NCBI GenBank assembly: GCA_024998685.1
Contig: JACOEH010000039.1
Span: 1-51,086, forward strand
From: Nitrospira sp.
Lineage (GTDB): Bacteria; Nitrospirota; Nitrospiria; Nitrospirales; Nitrospiraceae
DNA: 51,086 bases
Direction of reading: 5' to 3'
Shown: positions 33,503 through 42,190 of the stretch, piece after piece
Numbering within the stretch: the first letter of the stretch is position 1
Layout: each line of letters begins with the position of its first letter
The notes under the pieces: generated by a model
Databases searched by the model: none
What the model was told of the DNA's origin: nothing
Seen by the model: only the letters and a program-made list of their open reading frames with translations
Translations under genes and position numbers: made by a program

Positions 33503-34699
33503 ATGCAGTCACAGATGAAGTGTCCACCAAGTCACATCCCGTCCGGCGTCTGGGTGTTGGGGTTGGTCAGCATGCTGATGGACATTTCATCGGAAATGAT
33601 TCATAGCTTGCTGCCGTTGTTCATGGTCACGATCATCGGCGCAAGCGCAACCGTCGTCGGCCTTATCGAAGGATCGGCCGAATCCCTTGCACTGATTGTG
33701 AAAGTATTTTCCGGCACGCTGAGCGACTATCTTGGAAGGCGTAAGGGGCCGGCCGTGTTCGGCTACGCCTTGGGCGCTCTCACGAAGCCCCTCTTTGCGC
33801 TTGCCTCAGGAGTGGGTATGGTGTTAACCGCTCGATTACTGGATCGGGTAGGGAAAGGGGTGCGAGGGGCGCCGCGCGATGCGTTGGTGGCGGATATCGC
33901 ACCGCCACATCTCCGAGGCGCAGCGTTCGGCTTACGGCAGTCGCTGGATACCGCCGGCGCGTTCGTCGGCCCATTGGTTGCCGTTGGGTTGATGCTCCTC
34001 TGGGCCAATGACTTTCGGGCAGTCTTTTGGGTCGCCGTCATCCCGGGGTTGATGGCCGTGGCGCTCCTGGTTTTCGGGGTCCGAGAGCCTGTGCGCCGTC
34101 AAACCGAGACAAGGACAAACCCGATTCGAAGGGATAATCTCCGGCGACTCGACTCCGCCTATTGGTGGGTGGTGGGAATCGGATCGGTGTTCACGCTGGC
34201 ACGGTTCAGCGAAGCTTTTCTTGTCCTCCGCGCCCAGCAAGGGGGGATGTCCATCGCTCTTGTGCCTCTGGTCATGACGGCAATGAATCTGATCTATGCC
34301 TTATCGGCGTACCCGTTCGGCAAGCTCTCCGATACGATGAGCCATACAAGGCTGCTTGTAGTAGGCCTGATCGTTCTGATTGCCGCCGATGTGGTGTTGG
34401 CCATCGACAATCACTGGAGTATGGTACTCGTGGGCGTTGTCTTATGGGGACTGCATATGGGGATGACGCAAGGCTTGCTGGCGGCCATGATCGCCGGTGC
34501 CTCACCCGCAGATCTTCGTGGGACAGCATACGGCTTCTTCAACTTGTCCAGCGGGTTGGCCATGTTGGCCGCGAGTGCGCTTGCGGGCATCGTCTGGGAA
34601 GAATTCGGCGCACGGTTCACATTCTATGTGGGGGCAACATGCGCCGCTTGTGCGATCGCGCTGATTACCGTTAAAGAGGGTCGATCTTCAAGTGATTGA
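33503..34699 (+). CDS. Major facilitator superfamily transporter
   Basis: This is a membrane protein of about 398 residues with 12 predicted helices. The MFS loop motif appears as GTLSDYLGRRKGPAVFGYALG (about 72-92), with DRVGKGVRGAPRDALVAD at about 115-132 and its second-half counterpart FGKLSDTMSHTRLL. The substrate is unknown. TTG at 33488 and ATG at 33515 are alternative starts; no strong ribosome site decides. It lies about 90 bases downstream of the antiporter gene on the same strand. Confidence 0.85.
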   Translation: MQSQMKCPPSHIPSGVWVLGLVSMLMDISSEMIHSLLPLFMVTIIGASATVVGLIEGSAESLALIVKVFSGTLSDYLGRRKGPAVFGYALGALTKPLFALASGVGMVLTARLLDRVGKGVRGAPRDALVADIAPPHLRGAAFGLRQSLDTAGAFVGPLVAVGLMLLWANDFRAVFWVAVIPGLMAVALLVFGVREPVRRQTETRTNPIRRDNLRRLDSAYWWVVGIGSVFTLARFSEAFLVLRAQQGGMSIALVPLVMTAMNLIYALSAYPFGKLSDTMSHTRLLVVGLIVLIAADVVLAIDNHWSMVLVGVVLWGLHMGMTQGLLAAMIAGASPADLRGTAYGFFNLSSGLAMLAASALAGIVWEEFGARFTFYVGATCAACAIALITVKEGRSSSD

Positions 34700-34760
34700 A
34701 TCGACATCTACAGTCGGGTTTCCACAAGAGCGGTTAGGACTCTCGGATGAGGAGGCATGA

Positions 34761-35090
34761 ATGTCCGTCTTGAGTTCTTTAGGACTGTTTGTGCTCGCCG
34801 GCCTGTGCGAGATCGGCGGCGGGTATCTGATCTGGCTTGCGCTCAGAGAGAACCGACACTGGACGTACGCCGCGATAGGTGCCGTGGTGATTGTCCTCTA
34901 TGGAATTATTCCAACCCTGCAGCCGGCTCACCTTGGACGAGTCTATGCGGCGTACGGTGGAATGTTTATCGTATTGTCTCTACTATGGGGCTGGGGTATT
35001 GACGGGGTTCGACCGGATCGGTATGACGCGATTGGAGCCATCATCTGTTTAAGCGGGATGCTCGTCATGATGTATGCTCCCAGGACATAG
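34761..35090 (+). CDS. ynfA: YnfA-family small membrane protein
   Basis: This 109-residue protein has four hydrophobic helices: ETGGGYLIW-like [16 protein letters not shown] at about 16-31, the conserved [20 protein letters not shown] at about 59-78, and a last helix ([16 protein letters not shown]). Length and motifs match the YnfA/UPF0060 family, related in fold to small multidrug transporters. Its function in most bacteria is unsettled. Start context: ggaggcATGAATGTC overlaps at 34757 in another frame; the ATG at 34761 gives the correct frame. Confidence 0.92.
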   Translation: MSVLSSLGLFVLAGLCEIGGGYLIWLALRENRHWTYAAIGAVVIVLYGIIPTLQPAHLGRVYAAYGGMFIVLSLLWGWGIDGVRPDRYDAIGAIICLSGMLVMMYAPRT

Positions 35091-35234
35091 ACGGTGCAGC
35101 GGTGAGGACCTCAATGGGAACCTCCTTGGAGTGCGTCATATCCAATTGTGTATGCGCATGCTGATTCCACATGGTAGGCTGGCCCACACGTTTTGATCAC
35201 TGCTTAAGCAAGTCTTCGGGAGGAATAGCATCAG

Positions 35235-36647
35235 GTGAACAGCAACAGACTCGTGATGCAGATCGTCGTCTGGGGTGCCCTGGGCAGCCTGACGGTTCCG
35301 GCTTCTGGCCTGGCAGGCAGTCAACAGACGCCTGCGATTAACAGCCGCGATTTGCAAAGCCAAGTCAAGGGTACCGCTAATAAGGTCATTCCGGCGGTGG
35401 TGAGCATCGCGTCAACCGTCATGGTACGCGATCAGGCCTTCAGCGATGAGGCCTTGCCGTTCGGTCTATTCAAAGAGCCCCCGACCCGCCGTCAATATGG
35501 GCAGGGATCCGGAGTGCTTGTTACGCCGGACGGCTACATCATCACGAATAACCATGTGGTCGCCGATGCCGTCGATGTGGAAGTGATCCTGGCGGATCGC
35601 CGCCAATACAAGGGGAAGGTCGTCGCCACCGATCCAAAAACCGATGTGGCGGTCGTGAAGATTCAGGCGTCGAATCTTCCGACGGCGACCTGGGGGGATT
35701 CGAGCCATCTGGCCGTCGGCGATTTCGTGCTTGCGATCGGCAACCCGCTGGGGTTGAGCCGCACCGTCACGTTCGGTATCGTGAGCGCGGTCGGTCGCGC
35801 GGATGTCGGAGTGGCGGATTTCGAGGATTTCATCCAAACGGACGCGCCGATCAACCCGGGGAATTCAGGCGGAGCGCTGGTCAATATCCATGGCGAGCTG
35901 GTCGGAATCAACACGGCCATCGCGAGTCCGACAGGCGGAAGCGTGGGTGTCGGATTTGCGATTCCCAGCAACATGGCCCGTGCCGCCATGCAAAGCCTGA
36001 TCAAGACGGGCCGTGTGGTGCGAGGATTCCTGGGAGCCTCGACCCAAGATGTCAGTCCTCCACTGGGGAAGATTTTTCGTTTGCCGGATGTCAAAGGCGC
36101 GATCGTCACCGATGTGCAATCCAAAGGGTCGGCTGAACGGGCGGGTCTGAAACGAGGCGATGTCGTGGTGCGCTTCGACGGGCGGGACATCATGGACAGC
36201 GGCCAGTTGCGGAACCTGGTGGCACAATCGTCGATCGGCAGCAAACACCGCCTGGATCTGATCCGAGAAGGGAAACAGCATCAGGCTGATCTGGTCGTTC
36301 AGGAAGCGCCGCGTGAACGCATGAAGAAAAGTCAGACGGCGTCCTCGGCGGTCTCGACGGCGCATCCGCTGGCGGGCGTCGTCTTCGATGACGTCACTCC
36401 CCCTCTGGCACGGCAGATGGATTTGCCGGTGAATAACGGCGTAGTCGTGACCGATATCGAAGACGGCAGCTTAGCCGAAACTTCCGGTTTGCAGCCGGGT
36501 GACGTCGTGCTGGAAATGAATCGACAGCATGTCAACAGCTTTGCCGTTCTCCAACGCCTCGCCGATCCTCTCAAACCCACCGATCTTGCTCTTCTACTCG
36601 TGAACCGCCAGGGGAACGTCATGTATATCCCGATTCAAGGGGAATAG
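35235..36647 (+). CDS. degQ: HtrA/DegQ-type periplasmic serine protease with two PDZ domains
   Basis: This is a 470-residue periplasmic quality-control protease. A signal peptide covers about 1-29. The trypsin-like domain has the triad H107 (IITNNHVVAD), D137 (KTDVAVVKI) and S211 (NPGNSGGALV). Two PDZ domains span about 250-340 and 375-465, with GAIVTDVQSKGSAERAGLKRGD and GVVVTDIEDGSLAETSGLQPGD. It degrades or refolds damaged envelope proteins. The start at 35235 is GTG with ggagg about 11 bases upstream; ATG 35256 is an alternative. A relic of a second gene of this kind lies at 39934-39991. The metal-stress sensor set follows convergently. Confidence 0.92.
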   Translation: MNSNRLVMQIVVWGALGSLTVPASGLAGSQQTPAINSRDLQSQVKGTANKVIPAVVSIASTVMVRDQAFSDEALPFGLFKEPPTRRQYGQGSGVLVTPDGYIITNNHVVADAVDVEVILADRRQYKGKVVATDPKTDVAVVKIQASNLPTATWGDSSHLAVGDFVLAIGNPLGLSRTVTFGIVSAVGRADVGVADFEDFIQTDAPINPGNSGGALVNIHGELVGINTAIASPTGGSVGVGFAIPSNMARAAMQSLIKTGRVVRGFLGASTQDVSPPLGKIFRLPDVKGAIVTDVQSKGSAERAGLKRGDVVVRFDGRDIMDSGQLRNLVAQSSIGSKHRLDLIREGKQHQADLVVQEAPRERMKKSQTASSAVSTAHPLAGVVFDDVTPPLARQMDLPVNNGVVVTDIEDGSLAETSGLQPGDVVLEMNRQHVNSFAVLQRLADPLKPTDLALLLVNRQGNVMYIPIQGE

Positions 36648-36744
36648 AGGTGTGCAGGCCTGCCGTTGGTTTTTTAAGGCGAAGTTCCTCTCTGTAACGG
36701 TTGCGCGGCAGGTTCATGCTCGCCGCACCAATGCGCTTACGAGT

Positions 36745-37236
36745 TTACCCTGCAGGAGTGCCCGGGCCCCGACGCGTGCGCATCAGCGGTTCACCGCCAT
36801 TCGGAGGATGGGACGGCGTGAGCCATGTCAAGCGCTTCTTCGTGGATTCAAGATAGTCTCGGGAATTTGTCCAGCGCCGCTGTAACCGCGCGTACATTGT
36901 CTCGATCCGCGTCTGTTGCTCGGGAGACAATTTCGCTTTGAGGTCGGCCATCCCTTTGGTCAGGATGGCTTCGATTTCGACTTGATGCGCAAACCGCAAT
37001 TCCAGGACGGCCACATGGGCCCGCGTCACAATCGGCTCAATGGCTGTTCGCTGCTCGGCCGTCAGGGCCAATTCCTGCGTGAGACGTGTCATGATCAGAT
37101 CGTGCTGTGCGGCTGCCCCCCGTTCCCCACGCCGCTCTCGTTCGTAGGTGTGATAGATGCTGGTTCCCGCAATGCCGCACAACACCCCGGCGACAAAGAG
37201 TGTGACCAGCCCTGCTAGAATTTTGCCTCGCGACAT
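36745..37236 (-). CDS. Periplasmic heavy-metal sensor (CnrX/Spy/ZraP-like)
   Basis: The protein has 163 residues from ATG 37236 (ribosome site gaaggagag). An N-terminal membrane anchor or signal (ILAGLVTLFVAGVLCGIAG) precedes a periplasmic all-helical domain with the LTxEQ pattern of the Spy/CpxP/CnrX group: LTQELALTAEQRTAIEPIV at about 52-70 and LSPEQQTRIETMYARLQRRW at about 103-122. Histidines at AAQHDL, RAHVAV and FAHQVE could bind metal. With the membrane protein and sigma factor upstream it forms a trio like CnrX-CnrY-CnrH of cobalt/nickel resistance, where the sensor controls the anti-sigma factor. The metal sensed is unknown. Confidence 0.75.
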   Translation of the reverse strand: MSRGKILAGLVTLFVAGVLCGIAGTSIYHTYERERRGERGAAAQHDLIMTRLTQELALTAEQRTAIEPIVTRAHVAVLELRFAHQVEIEAILTKGMADLKAKLSPEQQTRIETMYARLQRRWTNSRDYLESTKKRLTWLTPSHPPNGGEPLMRTRRGPGTPAG

Positions 37237-37262
37237 GACGCTTCTCTCCTTCTCACACACGC

Positions 37263-37577
37263 TTACTCGAGAAACAGCGAGCTCAGGTGGATCTCTTCAG
37301 CCACCAGGCCGCTCTCTTCAATCGCAAATTTAGGGGATACGATCATAAGCAGCACCACCAAGAGTACCGCCAGAGCAGCCGCGAAGCCGGCTGTCCGCCA
37401 CACGAGGTGCGCGACGTCATCGTTTCGGCGGACCGGCGGCTGTCGCCTCGCTACGCGACGAATCTCCTGCATCACGCTCTCGTCCCATCTCCCTTCCCAC
37501 GGCGGCATCTGTCGTGCCCGGTGGGTTTCAATAAGAGCCTGTTCCAACTTCTCCAGACGCTCGTCAGGGGTCCTCAT
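37263..37577 (-). CDS. Single-helix membrane protein, putative anti-sigma factor (CnrY-like position)
   Basis: The protein has 104 residues from the ATG at 37577, which overlaps the sigma gene stop as ATGA. The N-terminal 65 residues are cytoplasmic and charged (ERLEKLEQALIETHRAR, later ESVMQEIRRVARRQ). One transmembrane helix follows (TAGFAAALAVLLVVLLMIV, about 66-84), then a 20-residue acidic periplasmic tail. Size, single helix, coupling to an ECF sigma gene and a sensor gene 26 bases downstream all match the CnrY type of anti-sigma factor. There is no sequence motif that proves it. Confidence 0.65.
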   Translation of the reverse strand: MRTPDERLEKLEQALIETHRARQMPPWEGRWDESVMQEIRRVARRQPPVRRNDDVAHLVWRTAGFAAALAVLLVVLLMIVSPKFAIEESGLVAEEIHLSSLFLE

Positions 37578-38158
37578 CGTGTTTCTAATTCCTCCAGAAT
37601 GTTCCGCAGGGCTCGCCGAGCCCGATGCGCGCGCACTTTGACGTTGATCATGCTCCATCCTAATAACGCAGCCGCTTCACGGATGGAGTGGCCGTCGAGA
37701 TGCACCAAGGTCACGACCAGACGGTTCTCCGGCGACAGGCGCCCCAATGCCCACTGCAATACCTCACTGGCTTCCTGCCGGCGGGCCTGCTCGGCAAAGT
37801 TCTCATCCGACCGGGCCGCCATGACCCGGTCGATCCAGCGCTGATGATCAGCCGTGAGCGCACTCACAGGCAAGTCCGCCGCCTGCTGTGTTCGCCAAAA
37901 GTCGTAACAGCTGCGGACCGCGATCGTGGCCAACCAATGGGGAAAGGGTTCTTCAAACCGATAGGTCCCGAGTCCAGTATAGGCCTTCACAAAAATCTCC
38001 TGGGCGACTTCTGCCACCCGATCGTGCGGGACATGGTTCCCGACTATTCGCCTGACATGATTCCGATGGCGGAGCATCAAGTCTTCGAAGCACTCGGTTT
38101 CCCCCGCGACCACCCGACGAACCAGCTCGTCATCCGCACGGAACGACTGAGCCATCAT
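37574..38158 (-). CDS. ECF sigma factor of the sensor/anti-sigma trio
   Basis: This is an RpoE/CnrH-like sigma factor of about 194 residues. Region 2 holds VAEVAQEIFVKAYTGLGTY and FPHWLATIAVRSCYDFWR. Region 4 holds LSPENRLVVTLVHLDGHS and the helix-turn-helix SIREAAALLGWSMINVKVRAHRAR. It recruits RNA polymerase to stress promoters when released by the anti-sigma protein. The start is uncertain: 38158 has gggag nearby; ATGs at 38155, 38185, 38215 and 38278 are in frame. The coupling to the next gene is an ATGA overlap. Confidence 0.85.
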   Translation of the reverse strand: MMAQSFRADDELVRRVVAGETECFEDLMLRHRNHVRRIVGNHVPHDRVAEVAQEIFVKAYTGLGTYRFEEPFPHWLATIAVRSCYDFWRTQQAADLPVSALTADHQRWIDRVMAARSDENFAEQARRQEASEVLQWALGRLSPENRLVVTLVHLDGHSIREAAALLGWSMINVKVRAHRARRALRNILEELETR

Positions 38159-38439
38159 GTCTCCCGGCAAAGTCTCAAGAGACATGCCTCTCGCAGGGTA
38201 GTCGTGCTCGACCATACGCGGGACATCCCCATGGAAAGGATGCTGACCCTCCCTCTGTGTATCAAGACGATACGGCAAGTCAAAAGGTTACAGATCTCCG
38301 GTCTATCAGAGCATAAGATGTCATTGTCCGCTCCGACCTTTACAACCACGTCGGTGATTCCGCATGACGAGTACGAGGGCCTGCTTCTTGCCTATGCTCG
38401 TGGCAGGGTGTCTTTCGCCCCAGATGGAAGGAGTGTACG

Positions 38440-39039
38440 ATGATGGGATATGGCAAGCGCGTGTTAGTGGCTGATGATGAAGAATCGGTCGGACGCCTTC
38501 TTGTAGGACAACTGGAGTTGCACTACTTTGCGGCGGTGGCGGCCGCGGATGGATTGCGGGCTTTGAGGGAACTCCACCAACGTCATTTCGATGCGGTGAT
38601 CACCGACATATATATGCCGTACCTCGATGGTCTCGATCTTCTGCGCCAATGTCAGATGGTGTGGCCTCAACTGCCCGTCATTCTCATGTCCGGTCATCTG
38701 CTCGATACTGTCTGGCCGGCGATGGCCCAGGGGGCCTTCGCGTGTCTCCCTAAACCGGTCGATACCGAGCAATTGATCCATGTCCTTTCCGAGGCCACGC
38801 ACACGGGTGACACCCGATCCGGTCATGTCGATATGTTCTCGCACAGGTTGGAAGCCCGACGATGCCAGGTCCCCGGCGGTACGCTGACGGAAGAGATTCA
38901 TGCGGAAGACCGTCTGGTGGATCCGGATGAACAATCGCTTGCTCATCGCCGACCACCGACCGCATCGGTATTGCGAAAAAGTAGTGGGAGCGGTAGGTTG
39001 CAGGCGGGCTCTACTGTGGAAACGTCGAGACCGACGTGA
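38440..39039 (+). CDS. Response-regulator receiver protein without output domain
   Basis: This is a 199-residue protein. The receiver domain (about 6-125) has the acidic pair DDE at 12-14, phospho-acceptor D56 (VITDIYMP), MSGH near 84 and K of LPKPV near 109. The last 70 residues (Arg/Ser/Thr-rich) match no output domain I know, so it may signal by protein contact. The C-terminus may be altered by a frameshift. Ribosome site aaggag supports the ATG at 38440. No sensor kinase adjoins. It is divergent from the sigma factor trio. Confidence 0.82.
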   Translation: MMGYGKRVLVADDEESVGRLLVGQLELHYFAAVAAADGLRALRELHQRHFDAVITDIYMPYLDGLDLLRQCQMVWPQLPVILMSGHLLDTVWPAMAQGAFACLPKPVDTEQLIHVLSEATHTGDTRSGHVDMFSHRLEARRCQVPGGTLTEEIHAEDRLVDPDEQSLAHRRPPTASVLRKSSGSGRLQAGSTVETSRPT

Positions 39040-39114
39040 TCCGTATCAAGCGTCTGGGACTCCGATTGCTGAACGGGGGTCTCCTTCGGTCTACAGCAGA
39101 AAGGAGAGTCGCCC

Positions 39115-39747
39115 ATGCGTAGTATCGGACCCATGCGTAGTATCGGATTGGTAGTGATGAGTGTGTGGTTGAGCGCTTGCTCAACCACCCCGATGTTCCC
39201 ACCGGCGGTTATGAAACACGTCGATGCCAATACTCGTGATGTCAAGGCCTGGGAGGACCAAGCCTATCACCCCTCGGGTGCCGCCTTTGTCCCTCACAAA
39301 GTGGAGTTAGCCGGTGAGATCATACGAGTGATTCAGAAGCCGGACGGTGTGGTCATTCTGGCCGAGGAGCAACCTCTTGATACCGATCCGGCGTCCAGCC
39401 CGACGAACGTCCAACAGGACGGAGCACCCTGGTTCGCGATCACTTTTAAAGGGCCTGTAGACCCGAGTCTGTTGCAGGCCGGTAATCGACTGACTGTGGT
39501 CGGCACGACGCAGAGAGCCGGCCCGGAAATGCTCGGCGGCGCTCCACGAATGCTGCCACATCTGATGGCGCAATGCCTTCACATCTGGAATACGCGAGAA
39601 TCGGAAATGGCGAACTTTTCTTATTATGGAGGCCCCATGGGACATCATCCTCCTGAAGAGCGGACCTTCTGTCTTGAGGGTAGCAATGCCGGTTCCACAC
39701 CCCGCGGCAGTCAAGGCGACATGAAGAAGGCCCCCGGAGGTTCATGA
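39115..39747 (+). CDS. Slp-like outer-membrane lipoprotein with duplicated start
   Basis: The protein has 210 residues with the lipobox LSAC (about residue 22), then a domain with PHKVELAGEIIRVIQKPDGVVIL and NRLTVVGTTQ, resembling the Slp family (another member is at 2619-3158). The C-terminal third is rich in Gly, Pro and His (YYGGPMGHHPPEE). The first codons are a tandem copy: MRSIGPMRSIG, from an 18-base direct repeat at 39115-39150. That places two start codons, at 39115 and 39133. The ribosome site aaaggagag is best spaced for 39115. Confidence 0.75.
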   Translation: MRSIGPMRSIGLVVMSVWLSACSTTPMFPPAVMKHVDANTRDVKAWEDQAYHPSGAAFVPHKVELAGEIIRVIQKPDGVVILAEEQPLDTDPASSPTNVQQDGAPWFAITFKGPVDPSLLQAGNRLTVVGTTQRAGPEMLGGAPRMLPHLMAQCLHIWNTRESEMANFSYYGGPMGHHPPEERTFCLEGSNAGSTPRGSQGDMKKAPGGS

Positions 39748-40167
39748 AACAGCGGCTATTGGGTCGTCCGAGAATGGGGCCCGTCGTTGTGTATCGAGGT
39801 CGACCTGAATGGCTCCAGGTACAAGCGTGTAACGTGCCGAGGACCATGACTTGGGTAGGGGGGTGCAAAGGCATAGGCCTCATGGATGAGTCTGTCGCGC
39901 CTGGTAGTTCAATTTTCTTCTAACCTCCCGCACCCTCCTGCTCGTCAATCGGCGGGAGAATGTGATGTATATCCCGATTCAGGGGAGTAGGGAAAGAGAT
40001 AGCTGCCTGCCAGGAAGACTGAGGCCACGAGATTTGAAACCTCTACAGGGTCAGAGACTATAGGTCCGGGTAGTTCCTCATTGCTTCGCTCTCAATCACT
40101 TACAGAGGAGTCAGAGGCAGACGAAGAACCGATGAAACCACGTCGGACACGATAGTTCTATCACAGT
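39748..40167. other. Gene-free region with gene debris
   Basis: About 420 bases between the lipoprotein and the frameshifted gene at 40168. Apart from the htrA 3-prime relic listed separately I see no gene, RNA or strong terminator. The composition is more AT-rich after 40000. Together with the neighbouring broken gene this looks like a site of past insertion and loss. Confidence 0.4.
39934..39991 (+). pseudogene. Relic of an htrA/degQ 3-prime end
   Basis: In frame, this stretch reads LLVNRRENVMYIPIQG, against LLVNRQGNVMYIPIQGE at the end of the protease encoded at 35235-36647. Nucleotide differences are mostly at third codon positions, so it comes from a diverged gene that was once under selection, not a fresh copy. 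One base is missing just before the original stop. Nothing upstream resembles the rest of the protease. Confidence 0.65.
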
Positions 40168-40909
40168 TTAGCCACACATAACATTATTGGTCAGATTTGG
40201 ATGAATGGAACGGTATATCTGCAATGCGTTCGACCCATGCATGCTTGAGAGGTGTGTTGTTAAAGGCCCTCCATGAAGTTTGGATCTGGCTGAACTCAGA
40301 AATGAACCAATCAAAACTATCTGCTGTTGGTCCTTTGAGGAGAATACTTGGGCGAGCGGAGCCGTCAATAGTTTGTATCGCATGGCTCTCGAACAGCAGC
40401 CAAACAAAACGATTGATGTATGCACGGAGCCATCAGTTCGCTGCCGGGTCAGTAGTTCACTCACTCTATATACAACAGCGTGTGGATTCAACACATCGAT
40501 GTTCTCGTTTAAAAGAACAAGCAAGCCGACAGCCTTGGAAAGGTTAAAGATTTCTTCGGTATCTGAAATCTGAGTTTCTGCACTTCGAACCGCATCCTCT
40601 ATCGATCGGGAGATATTGCGGTAGATTCGCTGATTGATCTGATCGCCGTCAGGCAAGTGTTGAAGAATCTCGGAGAGTTCAACTTGGCCATAGAATATTG
40701 GGAAATCAGTGCGGTCTCGGTGTTGAGACAGTGTAGCTTCTATCTTTGGCGATGGATCAACTTTGAGAGTTTTCAGTTCTACGACTATTGGCCCAAAGGT
40801 AATCGGCTTGCTGCTTGTGCTCGAATGAACCTGGTGGGAGTAAAATGTCAACCGACTCGACGCCGTGGATGGATGCCATGAATTGTTTGAATCGATTCTC
40901 CAATGTCAC
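40168..40909 (-). pseudogene. Frameshifted gene of unknown function
   Basis: The main frame (40168 to about 40851) encodes IVVELKTLKVDPSPKIEATL onward to a C-terminus with LYRSIHPNLTNN-like sequence. Upstream, a second frame continues the protein in the N-terminal direction: LENRFKQFMASIHGVESVDI, then LLPPGSFEHKQQADYLW. The pattern ADYLW followed by VVELKTL is typical of one continuous domain, so a single extra base near 40791-40793 (a GGG run on the minus strand) splits the gene. Possible starts are GTG 40909 or ATG 40879. The E-x-K motif (VELK) recalls nuclease-like folds, but I do not assign it. AT content is higher than its neighbours, suggesting transfer. Confidence 0.6.
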
Positions 40910-41068
40910 GATTGGCCCCAAAGGTGTGCGAAGAGGGAGTGTATGCGCTCACAAGAGCCTGGTCAATTCAGCGAATTGCAGATTCGCAGCCTCTGCCATT
41001 TTGATGGTAGCATCCATCGCTCAGCATCACACGGCGAGCACATAGTTTCTCCCACAAGGAACCTGCCG

Positions 41069-42190
41069 CTACAGAGAAAACAGCTCAAGATCGAAGACCC
41101 GCTCGGTGAACCAGACGAGCGCGATGGCGATCACCGCCAGTGATCCGCCGGTGAGGACCAATCTCGGATAGGACCATGAGCGGCGAATCAGGTAAGCAAA
41201 AGGCAAGAATGCGCTGACAATGGCGAGTTGGCCGACTTCCACTCCCACGTTGAAGCTGACCAGGCTGAGCAACAATGAGTCATGAGGCAGCCCCAGATCG
41301 GCGAGCACTGACGCGAACCCGAATCCATGAATCAGGCCGAAGCCAAAGGCGATCATCCATCGACGATTCATCATAGCTGGATACAGATTGCCGACTGCCG
41401 CGAATATAACGGAAGCGGCGATCGTTGATTCCACCAATCGAGACGGTAGTCGGACGACATCCAAAGCAGCCAGACTCAACGTCAGAGAATGGGCAACGGT
41501 AAAGGCTGTCACGATGCTGACGACATTCCAGTACACTGACGAAAAATCACCAGCTGCCTGCCAGCGACCATCGACTCGGACCATGACTGCCGGAAGTAAG
41601 AGGGCAAGCAAGAACAGGACATGGTCAAACCCCAGCCAGATGTGCCAGATGCCCTCATGAATGAATTGCATACTCTCGGCCCAGCGTGATCGCTCGGCGC
41701 GCGAAAATTCCTGAGTGGGGGATTCCAGGCTGAAAATGGCAGTATTGGTTTGTCCGCCTTGAGTCAGACGCAAAAGCCCCTTATGCTGGGCATCGATGTC
41801 GAACAATAACTGATACTCCACACCGAGCCGTCCGATGGGTTCAATGCAATGGGCCTGAAAGCGTAGGACAGAATAGGCTCCATCTGTGTGATGGTCGATG
41901 AGCTGCTCTAGCGCCTGGGTCGTACAGACTTGGGTGCCAGCTGACAGTACGAGACGAGACAATGCGTAGGCACTGATCTCAGCATGCGCGTCACGGACTT
42001 CTCCCCAAGTGAGTTGGCCGTTGCCATCGCGATCCAATCCGATTGCATCGTCAAGGTCGCGCAGGGCGATGTCCCATTGCCCCTCGATGCGATCATTCTG
42101 AATCGTCAGTGAGAGATAACTGTCGCTGGGCTTATGGGCAAAAGCTGGAAGGCTGAGCAGAAGCCACGCGATAACGAGCAGCGTACGCAT
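41069..42190 (-). CDS. HupE/UreJ-family membrane protein with N-terminal exported domain
   Basis: This is a 373-residue protein. A signal peptide (about 1-18) and a periplasmic domain of about 160 residues contain an EF-hand-like loop DRDGNGQLTWGEV (about 53-65). Next comes the HupE/UreJ membrane domain with GIWHIWLGFDHVLFLLALLLP (about 178-198), AHSLTLSLAAL and GFGLIHGFGFASVLADLGL (about 283-301). The His/Asp-rich motifs in helices fit nickel or cobalt permeation, known for HupE and UreJ. It starts within the TPR gene's stop (TAATG). It is the last gene of the lipoprotein-DUF4331-TonB-TPR-HupE operon. Confidence 0.88.
   Translation of the reverse strand: MRTLLVIAWLLLSLPAFAHKPSDSYLSLTIQNDRIEGQWDIALRDLDDAIGLDRDGNGQLTWGEVRDAHAEISAYALSRLVLSAGTQVCTTQALEQLIDHHTDGAYSVLRFQAHCIEPIGRLGVEYQLLFDIDAQHKGLLRLTQGGQTNTAIFSLESPTQEFSRAERSRWAESMQFIHEGIWHIWLGFDHVLFLLALLLPAVMVRVDGRWQAAGDFSSVYWNVVSIVTAFTVAHSLTLSLAALDVVRLPSRLVESTIAASVIFAAVGNLYPAMMNRRWMIAFGFGLIHGFGFASVLADLGLPHDSLLLSLVSFNVGVEVGQLAIVSAFLPFAYLIRRSWSYPRLVLTGGSLAVIAIALVWFTERVFDLELFSL

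Noticed and set aside
36657-36675. Possible terminator (gcaggcctgc followed by a T-run) after degQ
   Set aside because: The palindrome has no loop and the T-run is separated from it, so a stable hairpin is doubtful.
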